Source of the DNA: Chitinophaga sp. H8
Lineage (GTDB): Bacteria > Bacteroidota > Bacteroidia > Chitinophagales > Chitinophagaceae
Assembly: GCF_040567655.1 (NCBI RefSeq)
Contig: NZ_JBEXAC010000002.1
Coordinates: 3,156,631 to 3,220,630, forward strand
DNA length: 64,000 nucleotides
Direction: 5' to 3'
A model generated the notes under the pieces. The model made no database searches, was not told the origin of the DNA, and saw only the letters and a list, made by a program, of their open reading frames with translations. Within the stretch, counting starts at the first letter, position 1; the number at the start of each line of letters is the position of its first letter. Of the stretch, positions 45,932 to 54,512 are shown piece by piece. A program made the translations under genes and the position numbers.

Positions 45932-46025
45932 CCGTAGATGTCCCGTAGATATCCCGACCAGCTATATTGTCGGGATATCTACGGGATATCTACGGGACAT
46001 ATACGGGACATATACGGGATATCCC
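45932..46025. repeat. array of 11-bp units with an inverted left part
   Basis: On the plus strand, from 45971: CGGGATATCTA twice, CGGGACATATA twice, then CGGGATATCCC, five units with no spacer. The left part (45932-45957) carries the same units in reverse orientation, so about 26 bp on each side can pair around a loop near 45958-45968. Degenerate units continue to about 45920. Confidence 0.85.
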
Positions 46026-46202
46026 TAACGAAACGTAGGCCCATGGCAGGGGTAACCCTGATTTTGGTCTAGTCCTGCCAGAGGTTTACATCTTTTGTTA
46101 GTTAATCCTGAAAAGGGTTTACCATCCAGCGAGGCCGGGAGGGCTAATAAAGAGGTATTAATACTAATATGTTGGAGGGAAACAGGGGGGAGAAAAAAAT
46201 AT

Positions 46203-46220
46203 AGCCCGACGGAGCGGGCT
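46203..46220 (-). terminator. candidate terminator after rrf2
   Basis: On the minus strand, AGCCCG and CGGGCT pair around six bases, then ATATTTTTTT follows, the form of an intrinsic terminator for the Rrf2 gene. Confidence 0.65.
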
Positions 46221-46234
46221 ATGGGCTATAAATG

Positions 46235-46268
46235 CCACCAGGGTTCCTGTTAGGAGGAACCCTGGTGG
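46235..46268 (+). terminator. 13-bp hairpin with T-rich 3' flank
   Basis: CCACCAGGGTTCC (46235-46247) pairs with GGAACCCTGGTGG (46256-46268), followed on the plus strand by TTTTATTT. No plus-strand gene ends just before it, so it may insulate the region or act with the neighbouring hairpin. Confidence 0.6.
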
Positions 46269-46340
46269 TTTTATTTAGTTGATGAACCAGCAGGTGCTGC
46301 CGGAGGCATGCCTGTGCATCAGGGAAGGAGCGTCCCTGTT

Positions 46341-46760
46341 TTACTGCTGTCTGGTCAGTATATCTTTCAGTGTTTTGCTCTCCAGTATCTTCAAACTGGC
46401 ATCCCTTACTTTGGACATGACTTCATTGAGCCCACATACGGCTTCATCGCGACAATTGTCGCAACGCTCATAGTAGTTCAGGCTTACGCAGGGAAGCAGG
46501 GAAATAGGCCCATCGAGCAACCGGATAATTTTGGCCAGTGCGATCTCTTTCGGCGGCCTGAGGAGGTAATAACCACCTCCTTTTCCTTTCTTACTGCCAA
46601 GGATACCTGCATTCTTTAACTCCAGGAGGATATTTTCCAGGAATTTGATGGAGATATTCTTCTCCTGGGCAATCTCAGAAATAAGAATGGGACCTTTATC
46701 CACATGCTCGGCCAGATGAATCAATGCGTGAAAAGCGTATTGTGTTTTTTTAGATAACAT
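46341..46760 (-). CDS. Rrf2 family transcriptional regulator with four cysteines
   Basis: A 139-residue winged-helix protein starting MLSKKTQYAFHALIHLA, with the recognition region ISEIAQEKNISIKFLENILLELKNAGI and the GKGGGYYLLRPP wing. Cys91, Cys100, Cys103 and Cys109 lie where IscR and NsrR bind an Fe-S cluster; CymR-type cysteine regulators lack them. It is upstream of the cysHDN genes on the same strand, so control of sulfur assimilation is plausible but unproven. Confidence 0.88.
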   Translation of the reverse strand: MLSKKTQYAFHALIHLAEHVDKGPILISEIAQEKNISIKFLENILLELKNAGILGSKKGKGGGYYLLRPPKEIALAKIIRLLDGPISLLPCVSLNYYERCDNCRDEAVCGLNEVMSKVRDASLKILESKTLKDILTRQQ

Positions 46761-46848
46761 ATAGTACGATTTGCATTCCTATGCGGATGTGCAATACTTG
46801 CGGTGAACATTTCGGCAAATATAAGAGCTTCCTGCATTATTTAACGTT

Positions 46849-46887
46849 TTGCCCTAACAAGATGCTTACCATCTAGTTATAGGGCAA
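46849..46887 (-). terminator. hairpin over the dapB stop codon
   Basis: Outer arms TTGCCCTA (46849-46856) and TAGGGCAA (46880-46887), inner arms AGATG and CATCT. The dapB stop lies in the structure. There is no T-run on the minus strand, so termination is uncertain. Confidence 0.4.
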
Positions 46888-47593
46888 GTACATCTTTCAT
46901 CGTAAAGATACCTTTTTTATCTTTCAGCCATGCAGCCGCTATTACAGCGCCGGCAGCAAATCCCTGGCGGGAGTGTGCGGTGTGGGTAATAGTGATATCA
47001 TCAATGGCAGAGGTGTAGGTTACTATATGTGTACCAGGCGCAGGATCCTCTCTTTTAGAGATAATAGGAAGTTCCTGTTGCTGGTTACTTTCCTGGTTTA
47101 CCCATCCGGATTTGCGGTCCAGTTTTTCCAGTACCTGCTCTGCCAGGGTAATGGCAGTACCGCTGGGAGCATCTTTTTTCTGGGTATGGTGAATTTCTTC
47201 CATCCATACATCATATTGGGGCTGAGAAGCCATTAATGCCGCCAGTCTTTTATTGATCTCAAAAAAGATATTTACCCCTACGCTGAAGTTACTGGCATAC
47301 AGGAAGGCCTTGTTTTCTGCCAGGCACCTGGATTTGATATCAGGCAATTTTTCCAGCCAGCCGGTAGTACCGCAAACTACAGGTACATCTGCCTCAAAAC
47401 ATTTCAGGATATTGTCATAAGCTGTTTCAGGTGTTGTAAACTCAATCGCTACATCTGCCTGTCCAAGATGTTCTTTGGCCAGCAGGTGCTGGCTGTTGAT
47501 ATCTATCTTGATAATTACCTCATGGCCCTGGGAAACCGCTATTGCTTCTATGGCTTGTCCCATTTTTCCATATCCGATAAGTGCTATTTTCAT
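46877..47593 (-). CDS. dapB: 4-hydroxy-tetrahydrodipicolinate reductase
   Basis: The second committed step toward diaminopimelate and lysine. The 238-residue protein has the NAD(P)-binding GYGKMGQAIE start, CGTTGW, and the catalytic HHTQKKDAPSGTA. It is slightly shorter than the E. coli enzyme (273), as usual in Bacteroidota. It is last in the run parA-parB-DUF5683-dapB, 83 bp after the DUF5683 gene. Confidence 0.95.
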   Translation of the reverse strand: MKIALIGYGKMGQAIEAIAVSQGHEVIIKIDINSQHLLAKEHLGQADVAIEFTTPETAYDNILKCFEADVPVVCGTTGWLEKLPDIKSRCLAENKAFLYASNFSVGVNIFFEINKRLAALMASQPQYDVWMEEIHHTQKKDAPSGTAITLAEQVLEKLDRKSGWVNQESNQQQELPIISKREDPAPGTHIVTYTSAIDDITITHTAHSRQGFAAGAVIAAAWLKDKKGIFTMKDVLAL

Positions 47594-47676
47594 GACCTGC
47601 TATTAAGTTATGTTGATTAGTAATGTAAAAATACTGGAAGTGGGATATTTTCCGGATGAAGTGCTTTTATTACAGG

Positions 47677-48381
47677 TTATTTAACCGTATAGGCCCAGGC
47701 CTGTTTGCTCTTTTTCTGTTTGCCCAGCTGAATATGCAATCCTATGCCTATAGCCTGGTTATTAATGATCGTTGGGCTTATCCGCATACTCAGGTCGTTG
47801 GACATATCAAACTGTTTGAGGTGGGCAAATACCGTAGCATCAATAATATTCAGTCCGTAAGCCAGCACAAAAAACAATACGGAATAGTCTACATACTCCC
47901 GGTAACCATCTCTTAATATTTTCAGTGACTGGGGATTTTTGTAAATATCCTCAAATTTATCGTGTGTATCTGGGTTGCCATCCATTCTTAAGCGGTAGGC
48001 ATCCCGGTAGGTTTTGTATTGGTCCAGGTTAGTAATGAAGAAGTAGGTACAGGTACCCAATGCGGCATATACTAATGGTAATTTCCAGTATTCCCGGTTA
48101 TAGTACTGCCCTAAACCGGGGAGTACTGCGGAATACAGCGTGGCTTTTCTGGGGCTGTGCGGAGCCGGCGCAGGATGGAAACTGATGGTAGTAGAATCTT
48201 TCCGTACAGTTGTTTTTACCGTATCTGTTGCTAAAGCTGGTGGATGACCAAGGGTGTCTGCAACCCTTTTTACGGGCGCCAGGGTATCCTGTGCCTGCAG
48301 TGTATGGCAGCCAATCACTGCCAGCAGTATTAATAAAGAGTTACGCAGTAAAAAAAATATGTTTCCTGTGCCGTTAGCCAC
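47677..48381 (-). CDS. DUF5683 membrane protein
   Basis: A 234-residue protein with an N-terminal hydrophobic segment (signal peptide or anchor, ending LQAQD), a low-complexity proline/threonine stretch, then the DUF5683 core with ATLYSAVLPGLGQYYNREYWKLPLVYAALGTCTYFFI and another hydrophobic helix (YSVLFFVLAYGLNIIDATVFAHL). Function is unknown. Its start overlaps the end of parB by 8 bp, so they are translationally coupled. Confidence 0.82.
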   Translation of the reverse strand: MANGTGNIFFLLRNSLLILLAVIGCHTLQAQDTLAPVKRVADTLGHPPALATDTVKTTVRKDSTTISFHPAPAPHSPRKATLYSAVLPGLGQYYNREYWKLPLVYAALGTCTYFFITNLDQYKTYRDAYRLRMDGNPDTHDKFEDIYKNPQSLKILRDGYREYVDYSVLFFVLAYGLNIIDATVFAHLKQFDMSNDLSMRISPTIINNQAIGIGLHIQLGKQKKSKQAWAYTVK

Positions 48382-49294
48382 CGTATAAATCTATTTTTTC
48401 CAGGATACTATCCAGTTCTTCGTCCGAATAAAATTCAATGTTGATACTTCCTTTACCATTCTTGCTACGTTCCAGTTTTACTTTGGTAGAAAAATGTGTT
48501 GCGAGGCTGGATTCTATTCTTTGGTAAGCAGGCGCCAGTTTATTTTTAACGGAGTTTTTAGCGTGGCCTTTATCAGATGGCTGGTTCATTTTACGGACCA
48601 GTTCTTCTGTTTGTCTTACAGACAGGCCATTTTTCATCACCTCATTAAAAACGAACAGTTGTTTTTCAACATCTTCCACACCACTTAAGGCGCGGGCATG
48701 CCCCATGCTTAGTTTGGCATTGCGTACGGCCACCTGGATATCAGGCGGAAGTTTAAGCAGGCGTATATAGTTGGTAACGGTGCTTCTTTCTTTGCCCATC
48801 CTGTCTGCCACCTGTTCCTGGGTAAGGGTACATTCGTCCATCAGCCGTTTGTAGCTCAGGCCGATTTCTATGGCATTCAGGTTTTCGCGCTGAAGATTTT
48901 CCAGCAATGCCAGCTCCAGCAGTTCCTGGTCATTTACCTGGCGGATATAGGCCGGAATATCTTTTAGTCCAGCCATTTTAGCAGCCCGTAAACGCCTTTC
49001 ACCAGCTATCAGCTGGTATTTTTTGCTGTTTATTTTGGCAACTGTAATGGGCTGGATAATATCATGCAGTTTGACAGACTGGCTCAGTTCCTGTAAGGCC
49101 TGTTCATCAAAATCCCTTCTGGGCTGCTTGGGGTTTACTTCAATCTGGCTCAGCAAAATCCGCTCTATACCGGTAACAGTAGCTACTACCTGTTCTCCGA
49201 GCGCGTTGGACGTGTGCTTCAGATCAGTATCAATATTTTGCAAAAGGGAGCGGATGCCTTTTCCCAGTGCTTCTTTTTTACTTGGATTGGTCAT
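48374..49294 (-). CDS. parB: chromosome partitioning protein ParB (CTPase/DNA-binding)
   Basis: A 306-residue ParB/Spo0J protein. The N-terminal ParB/sulfiredoxin domain begins LSQIEVNPKQPRRDFD and contains IAGERRLRAAK (the CTP-binding GERR motif), followed by the helix-turn-helix LTQEQVADRMGKERSTVTNYIRLLKLP that binds parS, and a basic C-terminal dimer domain. Its start overlaps the parA end by 17 bp. No parS sequence was spotted in the window. Confidence 0.95.
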   Translation of the reverse strand: MTNPSKKEALGKGIRSLLQNIDTDLKHTSNALGEQVVATVTGIERILLSQIEVNPKQPRRDFDEQALQELSQSVKLHDIIQPITVAKINSKKYQLIAGERRLRAAKMAGLKDIPAYIRQVNDQELLELALLENLQRENLNAIEIGLSYKRLMDECTLTQEQVADRMGKERSTVTNYIRLLKLPPDIQVAVRNAKLSMGHARALSGVEDVEKQLFVFNEVMKNGLSVRQTEELVRKMNQPSDKGHAKNSVKNKLAPAYQRIESSLATHFSTKVKLERSKNGKGSINIEFYSDEELDSILEKIDLYGG

Positions 49295-50099
49295 CGTTTA
49301 TAGCCAGGATTTTATCTGCTGATTTAATGTGTGTGAAGTTATGCTTTTGCAGGATTTCTTTAGCCAGGTTCAGGTAATTGATGGCGCCTGTGCTGGCAGC
49401 ATCATACATAATAACTGACTTACCAAAGCTCGGTGCTTCTCCTAATTTGGTATTGCGGTGAATGATGGTATTGAACACACTTTCTTCAAAGTGTTGTTTT
49501 ACTTCATCCACTACCTGGTTGCTGAGGCGTAAACGGCCATCATACATGGTCATTAAAATACCTTCTATTTCCAGGTCAGTATTTAATCTGCTTTGTACTA
49601 TTTTAATAGTATTCAGGAGCTTACCCAAACCTTCCAGTGCAAAAAACTCGCATTGTACCGGTATAATTACAGAATTGGAAGCTACCAGGGCATTTACAGT
49701 AATTAAGCCCAGGGAGGGGGAGCAATCCACAATAACAAAATCGTAATCGTCCTTCACTGAATCTATCACCTGCTTCATCACCCGTTCCCGGTTAGGATGG
49801 TTAATAAGCTCCAGTTCTGCACCCACCAGGTCAATATGTGAGGGTAATACTTTCAGGTTAGGGGTATCGGATTCCAATACCACGTCTTTTGCCTGAATAT
49901 CGTTTACCATGCAGTCATATAAGCTCTGCTGGATATTGCGCAAGTCAAAACCCAAACCAGTAGTGCTGTTTGCCTGAGGGTCGGCATCCACGAGCAGTGT
50001 TTTAAACTCCAACACTGCCAGGCTGCTTGCCAGGTTAATAGCACTTGTTGTTTTACCTACGCCACCTTTTTGATTGGCGATTGCGATTACTCTAGCCAT
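49278..50099 (-). CDS. parA: chromosome partitioning ATPase ParA
   Basis: A 273-residue deviant Walker ATPase: KGGVGKTTSAINLASSL at residues 11-27 and DADPQANSTTGLG. It forms DNA-bound dimers that move ParB-parS complexes. It is first in the chromosomal-type parA-parB operon. Length and linkage to parB exclude a lone MinD-type protein. Confidence 0.95.
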   Translation of the reverse strand: MARVIAIANQKGGVGKTTSAINLASSLAVLEFKTLLVDADPQANSTTGLGFDLRNIQQSLYDCMVNDIQAKDVVLESDTPNLKVLPSHIDLVGAELELINHPNRERVMKQVIDSVKDDYDFVIVDCSPSLGLITVNALVASNSVIIPVQCEFFALEGLGKLLNTIKIVQSRLNTDLEIEGILMTMYDGRLRLSNQVVDEVKQHFEESVFNTIIHRNTKLGEAPSFGKSVIMYDAASTGAINYLNLAKEILQKHNFTHIKSADKILAINDDQSK

Positions 50100-50124
50100 T
50101 GTGTGATTTATTAACTATTTGCGG

Positions 50125-50805
50125 CTATACGTCTATTGTACTTCCGATTTCAGGGAGTAACAATTCGAGGCCTGCTGCATCAAATTTTTGCCGGGCTTCG
50201 GCTTTATCTATTTTAATAAAACCGAAAGTATCATAGTGAACGCCTATGATCTTTTTACATTTAATAAATTCCGCTGCTATAGCGGCATCTGCTATGTCCA
50301 TGGTAAAGTTATCACCTATGGGCAGTATGGCGAAATCCAAAGTGGCATACCTGGGTATCAGTTGCATATCCAGGGTAAGCGCAGTATCCCCGCTATAGTA
50401 AAAGTTGCCTTCTTCTGTTGTGAAAATAAAGCCCATAGGGTTGCCGCCATAGGAGCCATCCGGCAGGCCGCTGGAATGATGCGCAGTGACACATTTTACC
50501 GTCCCGAATTCAAACTGCCATTTACCACCGGTATTCATCGGGTGCACCTTTTCAATACCCTGCTTACCTGCCCAAACTGTAATTTCGAAGTTGGATACCA
50601 CCGTAGCATTGGTACGCCTTGCCAGGGTCACCAGGTCTGCTACATGATCATCATGTCCATGTGAAACAAAAATATAATCTGCCGTGATCGTGTCTATCGC
50701 TACTTTTGCTGCCAGTTCATTATGTGTAATAAACGGATCAAAAAGGATTTTCTTGCCCTTGATCTCTACCGCAAAACAGGAATGGCCATAACAGGTATAT
50801 TTCAT
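50125..50805 (-). CDS. UPF0173 family metal-dependent hydrolase
   Basis: A 226-residue metallo-beta-lactamase-fold protein of the UPF0173 group. It starts CYGHSCFAVEIKGKKILFDPF and has the metal motif VSHGHDDHVADL (HxHxDH), the GLPDGSYGGNPMGF loop and YYSGDTALT. Substrate is unknown. It sits 25 bp upstream of parA on the same strand, so it may lead that operon. Confidence 0.88.
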   Translation of the reverse strand: MKYTCYGHSCFAVEIKGKKILFDPFITHNELAAKVAIDTITADYIFVSHGHDDHVADLVTLARRTNATVVSNFEITVWAGKQGIEKVHPMNTGGKWQFEFGTVKCVTAHHSSGLPDGSYGGNPMGFIFTTEEGNFYYSGDTALTLDMQLIPRYATLDFAILPIGDNFTMDIADAAIAAEFIKCKKIIGVHYDTFGFIKIDKAEARQKFDAAGLELLLPEIGSTIDV

Positions 50806-51192
50806 GAGCGCCAGTAATTAAAGAATTAATAGTTCACAATTAAACAGCAACATATAACTGTTTTTAATTGTTTAATATTAATTTTCCATTTTTTAGTGAA
50901 AAAATAACCCCAGTCGGACAAAAATACAACGATTAGGTAAAAATCGGGCGCTGTAGTATATTTATTTATTCACAACCTGCGGGTAAGTAAAAAATGACAA
51001 ATTGTTAATTTGTTCATAATCAACTAGTTGTTTATTTTTTGTTTTCCGGAATAGCAGCCGCAGCAATGTTTTAATACTGATACAATTTTCTCCCGTATCA
51101 ATCGTCTTCCTTATTACAGCCGGTTTTAACTTTTTTGAACGGGAGCCATGGCTTAACTTGCCTGTTCATCTGAATTATTCAAAAATTTACTA
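50806..51192. other. 387-bp intergenic region between divergent genes
   Basis: AT-rich, with short AATTTG/TTAATTTG motifs but no clear -33/-7 pair, hairpin or open frame that I could support. It must hold the promoters of the two flanking divergent genes. Confidence 0.55.
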
Positions 51193-52458
51193 ATGCGATC
51201 TGGATTTAATTCCATTATTCTTGTAGTTTTTATACTTCTCATTGATATTTATGTTTTCCAGGCAGTACGTGCTGCCGTGCATATGTCAAACTCCCGTGTA
51301 CGCAGTATTGTTTATGGTATATATTGGTTTATTTCTATATCAGGGTTGCTGACGATAGCATTGCTACCTTATGTCAACTGGCATGACTGGCCGGCTAATA
51401 TACGTTCTTATGTAATGGCGATCCTGATGGGATTGGTGCTGGCCAAGCTGATAGTGGTACTTTTTTTACTACTGGATGATATGCGCCGGGGTATTCAGTG
51501 GCTTATCAGCAAGTTTACAGCGGGCAATACAGCGTTGCCTGCCCCTACCGGAGAAGGCATCAGCCGGTCGCAGTTTTTCTCCAAAGCAGGTCTGCTGATG
51601 GGGGGAAGTTTGTTTGCCACCCTGCTATACGGCTTTTCCAATAAGTATAATTACCGGGTACATAAGCTGAAGCTCGCTTATAAGAACCTGCCCCCGGCTT
51701 TTAAGGGTTTAAAGGTGGTACAGATCTCTGATATTCATGCTGGCAGCTTTGGTGACAAGGCGGCAGTAATGAAGGGGATTGATATGATCAATGCACAAAA
51801 AGCAGATCTGGTATTGTTTACCGGCGACCTGGTAAATGACCGCTCGGTGGAGATGGACGGGTACATGGATGTATTCAGCCAGATCAAAGCACCTTTAGGG
51901 GTGTATTCTACACTGGGAAATCATGATTACGGCGATTATTATGTGTGGCCGGATAAGGATGCAGGTGGCTATAGTGCACTACGGGCTAAAAACCTGGAGC
52001 GCCTGAAGGAAATTCATGGCGAATTAGGGTGGCGCCTGCTGATGAATGAACATGTGCTCCTGGAAAAGGAGGGGCAGCAGATAGCCGTGATTGGTATTGA
52101 AAACTGGAGTGCTATCAAGCGGTTTCCCCGCTATGGTGATCTTAAAAAAGCTTATGAGGGCACTGCAGGAGTACCCTTCAAAATATTGCTTTCTCATGAT
52201 CCTACCCATTGGAGTGCCCAGGTAAGACCTGAGTACGGGGATATAGACCTGATGCTGGCCGGACATACTCATGGGATGCAGTTTGGCGTAGAAATACCTG
52301 GCTTTAAATGGAGCCCAGCCCAATATATGTATAAGGAATGGGCTGGCCTTTATAAGCAGGGAACACAAAGGTTGTACGTAAACCGTGGATTTGGTTTCCT
52401 GGGCTACCCGGGAAGAGTAGGTATTTTACCGGAAATAACTGTTATAGAACTGGTTTAA
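51193..52458 (+). CDS. membrane-anchored metallophosphoesterase
   Basis: A 421-residue protein. About 155 N-terminal residues contain four hydrophobic helices, then a calcineurin-like phosphoesterase domain with VVQISDIHAGSF, FTGDLVNDR, LGNHDYGDY, LLSHDPTHW and LAGHTHGMQFG as metal-binding motifs. The catalytic domain resembles YkuE-type enzymes, some of which act on lipids such as UDP-diacylglucosamine, but the substrate here is not established. Confidence 0.87.
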   Translation: MRSGFNSIILVVFILLIDIYVFQAVRAAVHMSNSRVRSIVYGIYWFISISGLLTIALLPYVNWHDWPANIRSYVMAILMGLVLAKLIVVLFLLLDDMRRGIQWLISKFTAGNTALPAPTGEGISRSQFFSKAGLLMGGSLFATLLYGFSNKYNYRVHKLKLAYKNLPPAFKGLKVVQISDIHAGSFGDKAAVMKGIDMINAQKADLVLFTGDLVNDRSVEMDGYMDVFSQIKAPLGVYSTLGNHDYGDYYVWPDKDAGGYSALRAKNLERLKEIHGELGWRLLMNEHVLLEKEGQQIAVIGIENWSAIKRFPRYGDLKKAYEGTAGVPFKILLSHDPTHWSAQVRPEYGDIDLMLAGHTHGMQFGVEIPGFKWSPAQYMYKEWAGLYKQGTQRLYVNRGFGFLGYPGRVGILPEITVIELV

Positions 52459-52542
52459 GCAGCAAAGGATATACCGTCTGGCCTGCTCAAAATTGTGTTG
52501 AATCACCTATCTTGCAGGCAGGAGTTTTGTAAATGCATTTTC

Positions 52543-53454
52543 ATGCGCTATTGCTTTATATTCTTGTTGCTGTTAGGTAGCCGGGTTGGGATGGGGCAAA
52601 GTTTAGCCGAATTGGAACGACAACTGGATTCCCTGCTCCAGAAGCAGGAGAAGAGTGAGCTTATTGTAGGAGTGGGGTATGGTAATAACCCTGCGTACGG
52701 AGGAAAAGCTACTAATTTTGATCTGCCTATCGTTTTGAAACCATTTATTTCCCCTTCCGTTTCCTATTATCATAAAAGTGGCTTCTTTGGTGCTGCCAGC
52801 ACTTATTATCTTTTTGATGCCACCAGGCATCCCTGGTTTGAGACAGACCTTACTGCAGGATATGATTATACGAAAAACCGGAGTTTTCTTACCGGTATCT
52901 CCTATACGCATTATTTCTTTGCAGACTCAAGTGATGTGCCTGCTACCCCCATTAATAACGAACTGTTTGCTTATTTCTACTATCGTAAGTGGTGGCTGCA
53001 GCCCGGAGTGGTGTTTGACTTTGGCTGGGGGAAAGAGGTGACTACAACAGGACGTTTTACACATACACTTACCGGCAAGGATTTTAATATTATTACTGCA
53101 GTGCGTCATCCGTTTATATTTACAGATGTGCTTATTCCGGAAGATGCGATCCTGCTGACTCCATCCCTGGGATTTACGATGGGCACAGCTAACTATTACA
53201 GCAATCTGAAGGCATTTCAATATGTATCCCGGTCATCCAAAATTAAAAAGGCAAAGAAAAAACGTGATGGCCGCGAAATTGAGCTGGAGGATAAAACGAA
53301 CTTTGAACCCCGTGCTATAGACGTAACAGTTAATCTTTCCTATCTTATCGGGAAGCTGACGCTTGCCCCTTCTTTCACCTTATTTAAACCATTGCAGGGA
53401 GTCGATAAACAGGCAATGACCTACTTTACTGCAAGAGTAAATTATAGTTTCTGA
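52543..53454 (+). CDS. predicted outer-membrane beta-barrel protein, unknown family
   Basis: A 303-residue protein when started at MRYCFIFLLLLGS, which gives a clean signal peptide (cut near GMGQS). A short helical, glutamate-rich segment follows, then a series of amphipathic strands with aromatic ends (SVSYYHKSGFFGAASTYYL, SFLTGISYTHYFF), and a final FTARVNYSF ending in phenylalanine, typical of an outer-membrane barrel. Function is unknown. An earlier in-frame start at 52495 would put 16 odd residues before the signal peptide. Confidence 0.72.
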   Translation: MRYCFIFLLLLGSRVGMGQSLAELERQLDSLLQKQEKSELIVGVGYGNNPAYGGKATNFDLPIVLKPFISPSVSYYHKSGFFGAASTYYLFDATRHPWFETDLTAGYDYTKNRSFLTGISYTHYFFADSSDVPATPINNELFAYFYYRKWWLQPGVVFDFGWGKEVTTTGRFTHTLTGKDFNIITAVRHPFIFTDVLIPEDAILLTPSLGFTMGTANYYSNLKAFQYVSRSSKIKKAKKKRDGREIELEDKTNFEPRAIDVTVNLSYLIGKLTLAPSFTLFKPLQGVDKQAMTYFTARVNYSF

Positions 53455-53514
53455 CATTCCCGCTTTATTTATCATGTAGCATATATCAGGTCAAACAAAT
53501 AAAGTAGCATGAAT

Positions 53515-53544
53515 TTTGCATGCATAGGGGTATCATCTACTTTG
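53515..53544 (+). promoter_or_regulatory. candidate promoter for the porin-family gene
   Basis: TTTG at 53515-53518, 19 bases, then TACTTTG at 53538-53544, followed by a ~90-base leader to the ATG at 53638. It is one base short of the TAnnTTTG consensus, so this is a tentative call. Confidence 0.4.
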
Positions 53545-53637
53545 CACGTCTATGTGTATATAATAAACATTAAAACGAAGTATAAAACAAAACCGGATTA
53601 AAGACGTTTTATTTAACCATAAACAAACAAGCATTAT

Positions 53638-54255
53638 ATGAAAAAACTGTTTTTCGCCATGGCAGTGCTCGCCGTTACTGCATTTTCAACTGCAAATGCG
53701 CAAAGTAAATTCCTGAGATTCGGGATAAAAGGTGGTGCCAATCTTGGAAAACTGGATGGTACAGGTTATCAGGATGGATTTAAATTAGGGTATCACCTGG
53801 GTGGTTTTGCACAGGTAAATCTTTCTAAAAGTTTTGGCGTACAGGGAGAATTGGTTTTTTCTTCCACTAAAACTAAAACGACTTCCAACTTTGGGGACAT
53901 ATATGATCCGGCCAACCTGAATGATCCGGAAAATGATGGCAAAAAAGTAAGCCTGAATTATCTGAGTATTCCCTTGCTGGCGAATATTTCCCTGGGTAGC
54001 CCCCGTGTAAAATTACAGGTAGGACCTCAGTTCAGTGCCCTGGTAAGTGGTAAAAATGTATTTAAAGGAACCAACGAAGCCTTCAAAGGCGGAGATGTAG
54101 CCGGTGTAGCCGGTTTATGGCTGCAATTACCTATTGTCAATGTCAGTGCCCGTTATATCATTGGCTTTACTGACGTGAAAGGCGTACAGGATGTAGCGAA
54201 CACCAGCAATTGGAAAAACCAGAGCATACAATTAGGTGTAGGGGTAACTTTATAA
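53638..54255 (+). CDS. porin family outer-membrane beta-barrel protein
   Basis: A 205-residue protein with a signal peptide (MKKLFFAMAVLAVTAFSTANAQ, cut after residue 22) and an eight-stranded-barrel pattern of the OMP_b-brl_2 type: RFGIKGGANLGKLDG, LGYHLGGFAQVNLSKSFGVQGELVFS, and LNYLSIPLLANISL. The C-terminus (IQLGVGVTL) is the last strand. It is one of the common small barrels of the phylum; function is unknown. It is followed by a strong terminator. Confidence 0.88.
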   Translation: MKKLFFAMAVLAVTAFSTANAQSKFLRFGIKGGANLGKLDGTGYQDGFKLGYHLGGFAQVNLSKSFGVQGELVFSSTKTKTTSNFGDIYDPANLNDPENDGKKVSLNYLSIPLLANISLGSPRVKLQVGPQFSALVSGKNVFKGTNEAFKGGDVAGVAGLWLQLPIVNVSARYIIGFTDVKGVQDVANTSNWKNQSIQLGVGVTL

Positions 54256-54278
54256 TCATCACTACATACAAAATAAGT

Positions 54279-54305
54279 AAGCGCTCCAGTAGGAGCGCTT
54301 TTTTT
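54279..54305 (+). terminator. intrinsic terminator after the porin-family gene
   Basis: AAGCGCTCC (54279-54287) pairs with GGAGCGCTT (54292-54300) around four bases, followed by TTTTT. Confidence 0.92.
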
Positions 54306-54512
54306 ATGCCTCTTCTTTAACTTTCCTGCCATTTAGAATGTTATAATAGCAGTTCTTCATAAATAAATATCTTCCGGAACACCGAGGTACTTGTTCTATG
54401 AAATACGACATATTACCTTGGCACCAAACTTGTCAATATACACGTGCACTTTAAAAGTGGGCGTTTTCAGCAGTTGGCTGACAGATTGTCCCTAAGGCTA
54501 TAAACACTTGAG

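Larger units (their letters stand above)
45669..46340. other. 672-bp region between rrf2 and cysH
   Basis: There is no convincing gene. From the cysH side it holds a TATTTTTG box on the minus strand (45736-45743), a perfect 12-bp palindrome TTTCCCGGGAAA (45784-45795), an inverted repeat AATTACAG / CTGTAATT (45818-45843), the 11-mer array (45932-46025) and two terminator-like hairpins (46203-46268). Confidence 0.75.

Noticed and set aside
45932..46025. CRISPR array
   Set aside because: The 11-bp units are contiguous without spacers, and no cas genes are present.
46877..50805. Possible parS sites near parAB
   Set aside because: No match to the TGTTTCACGTGAAACA-type sequence was seen by eye here or elsewhere in the window.
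54361..54500. Promoter call for lon
   Set aside because: TACCTTGG and similar strings occur, but none matches the TAnnTTTG pattern with a TTTG at the right distance.
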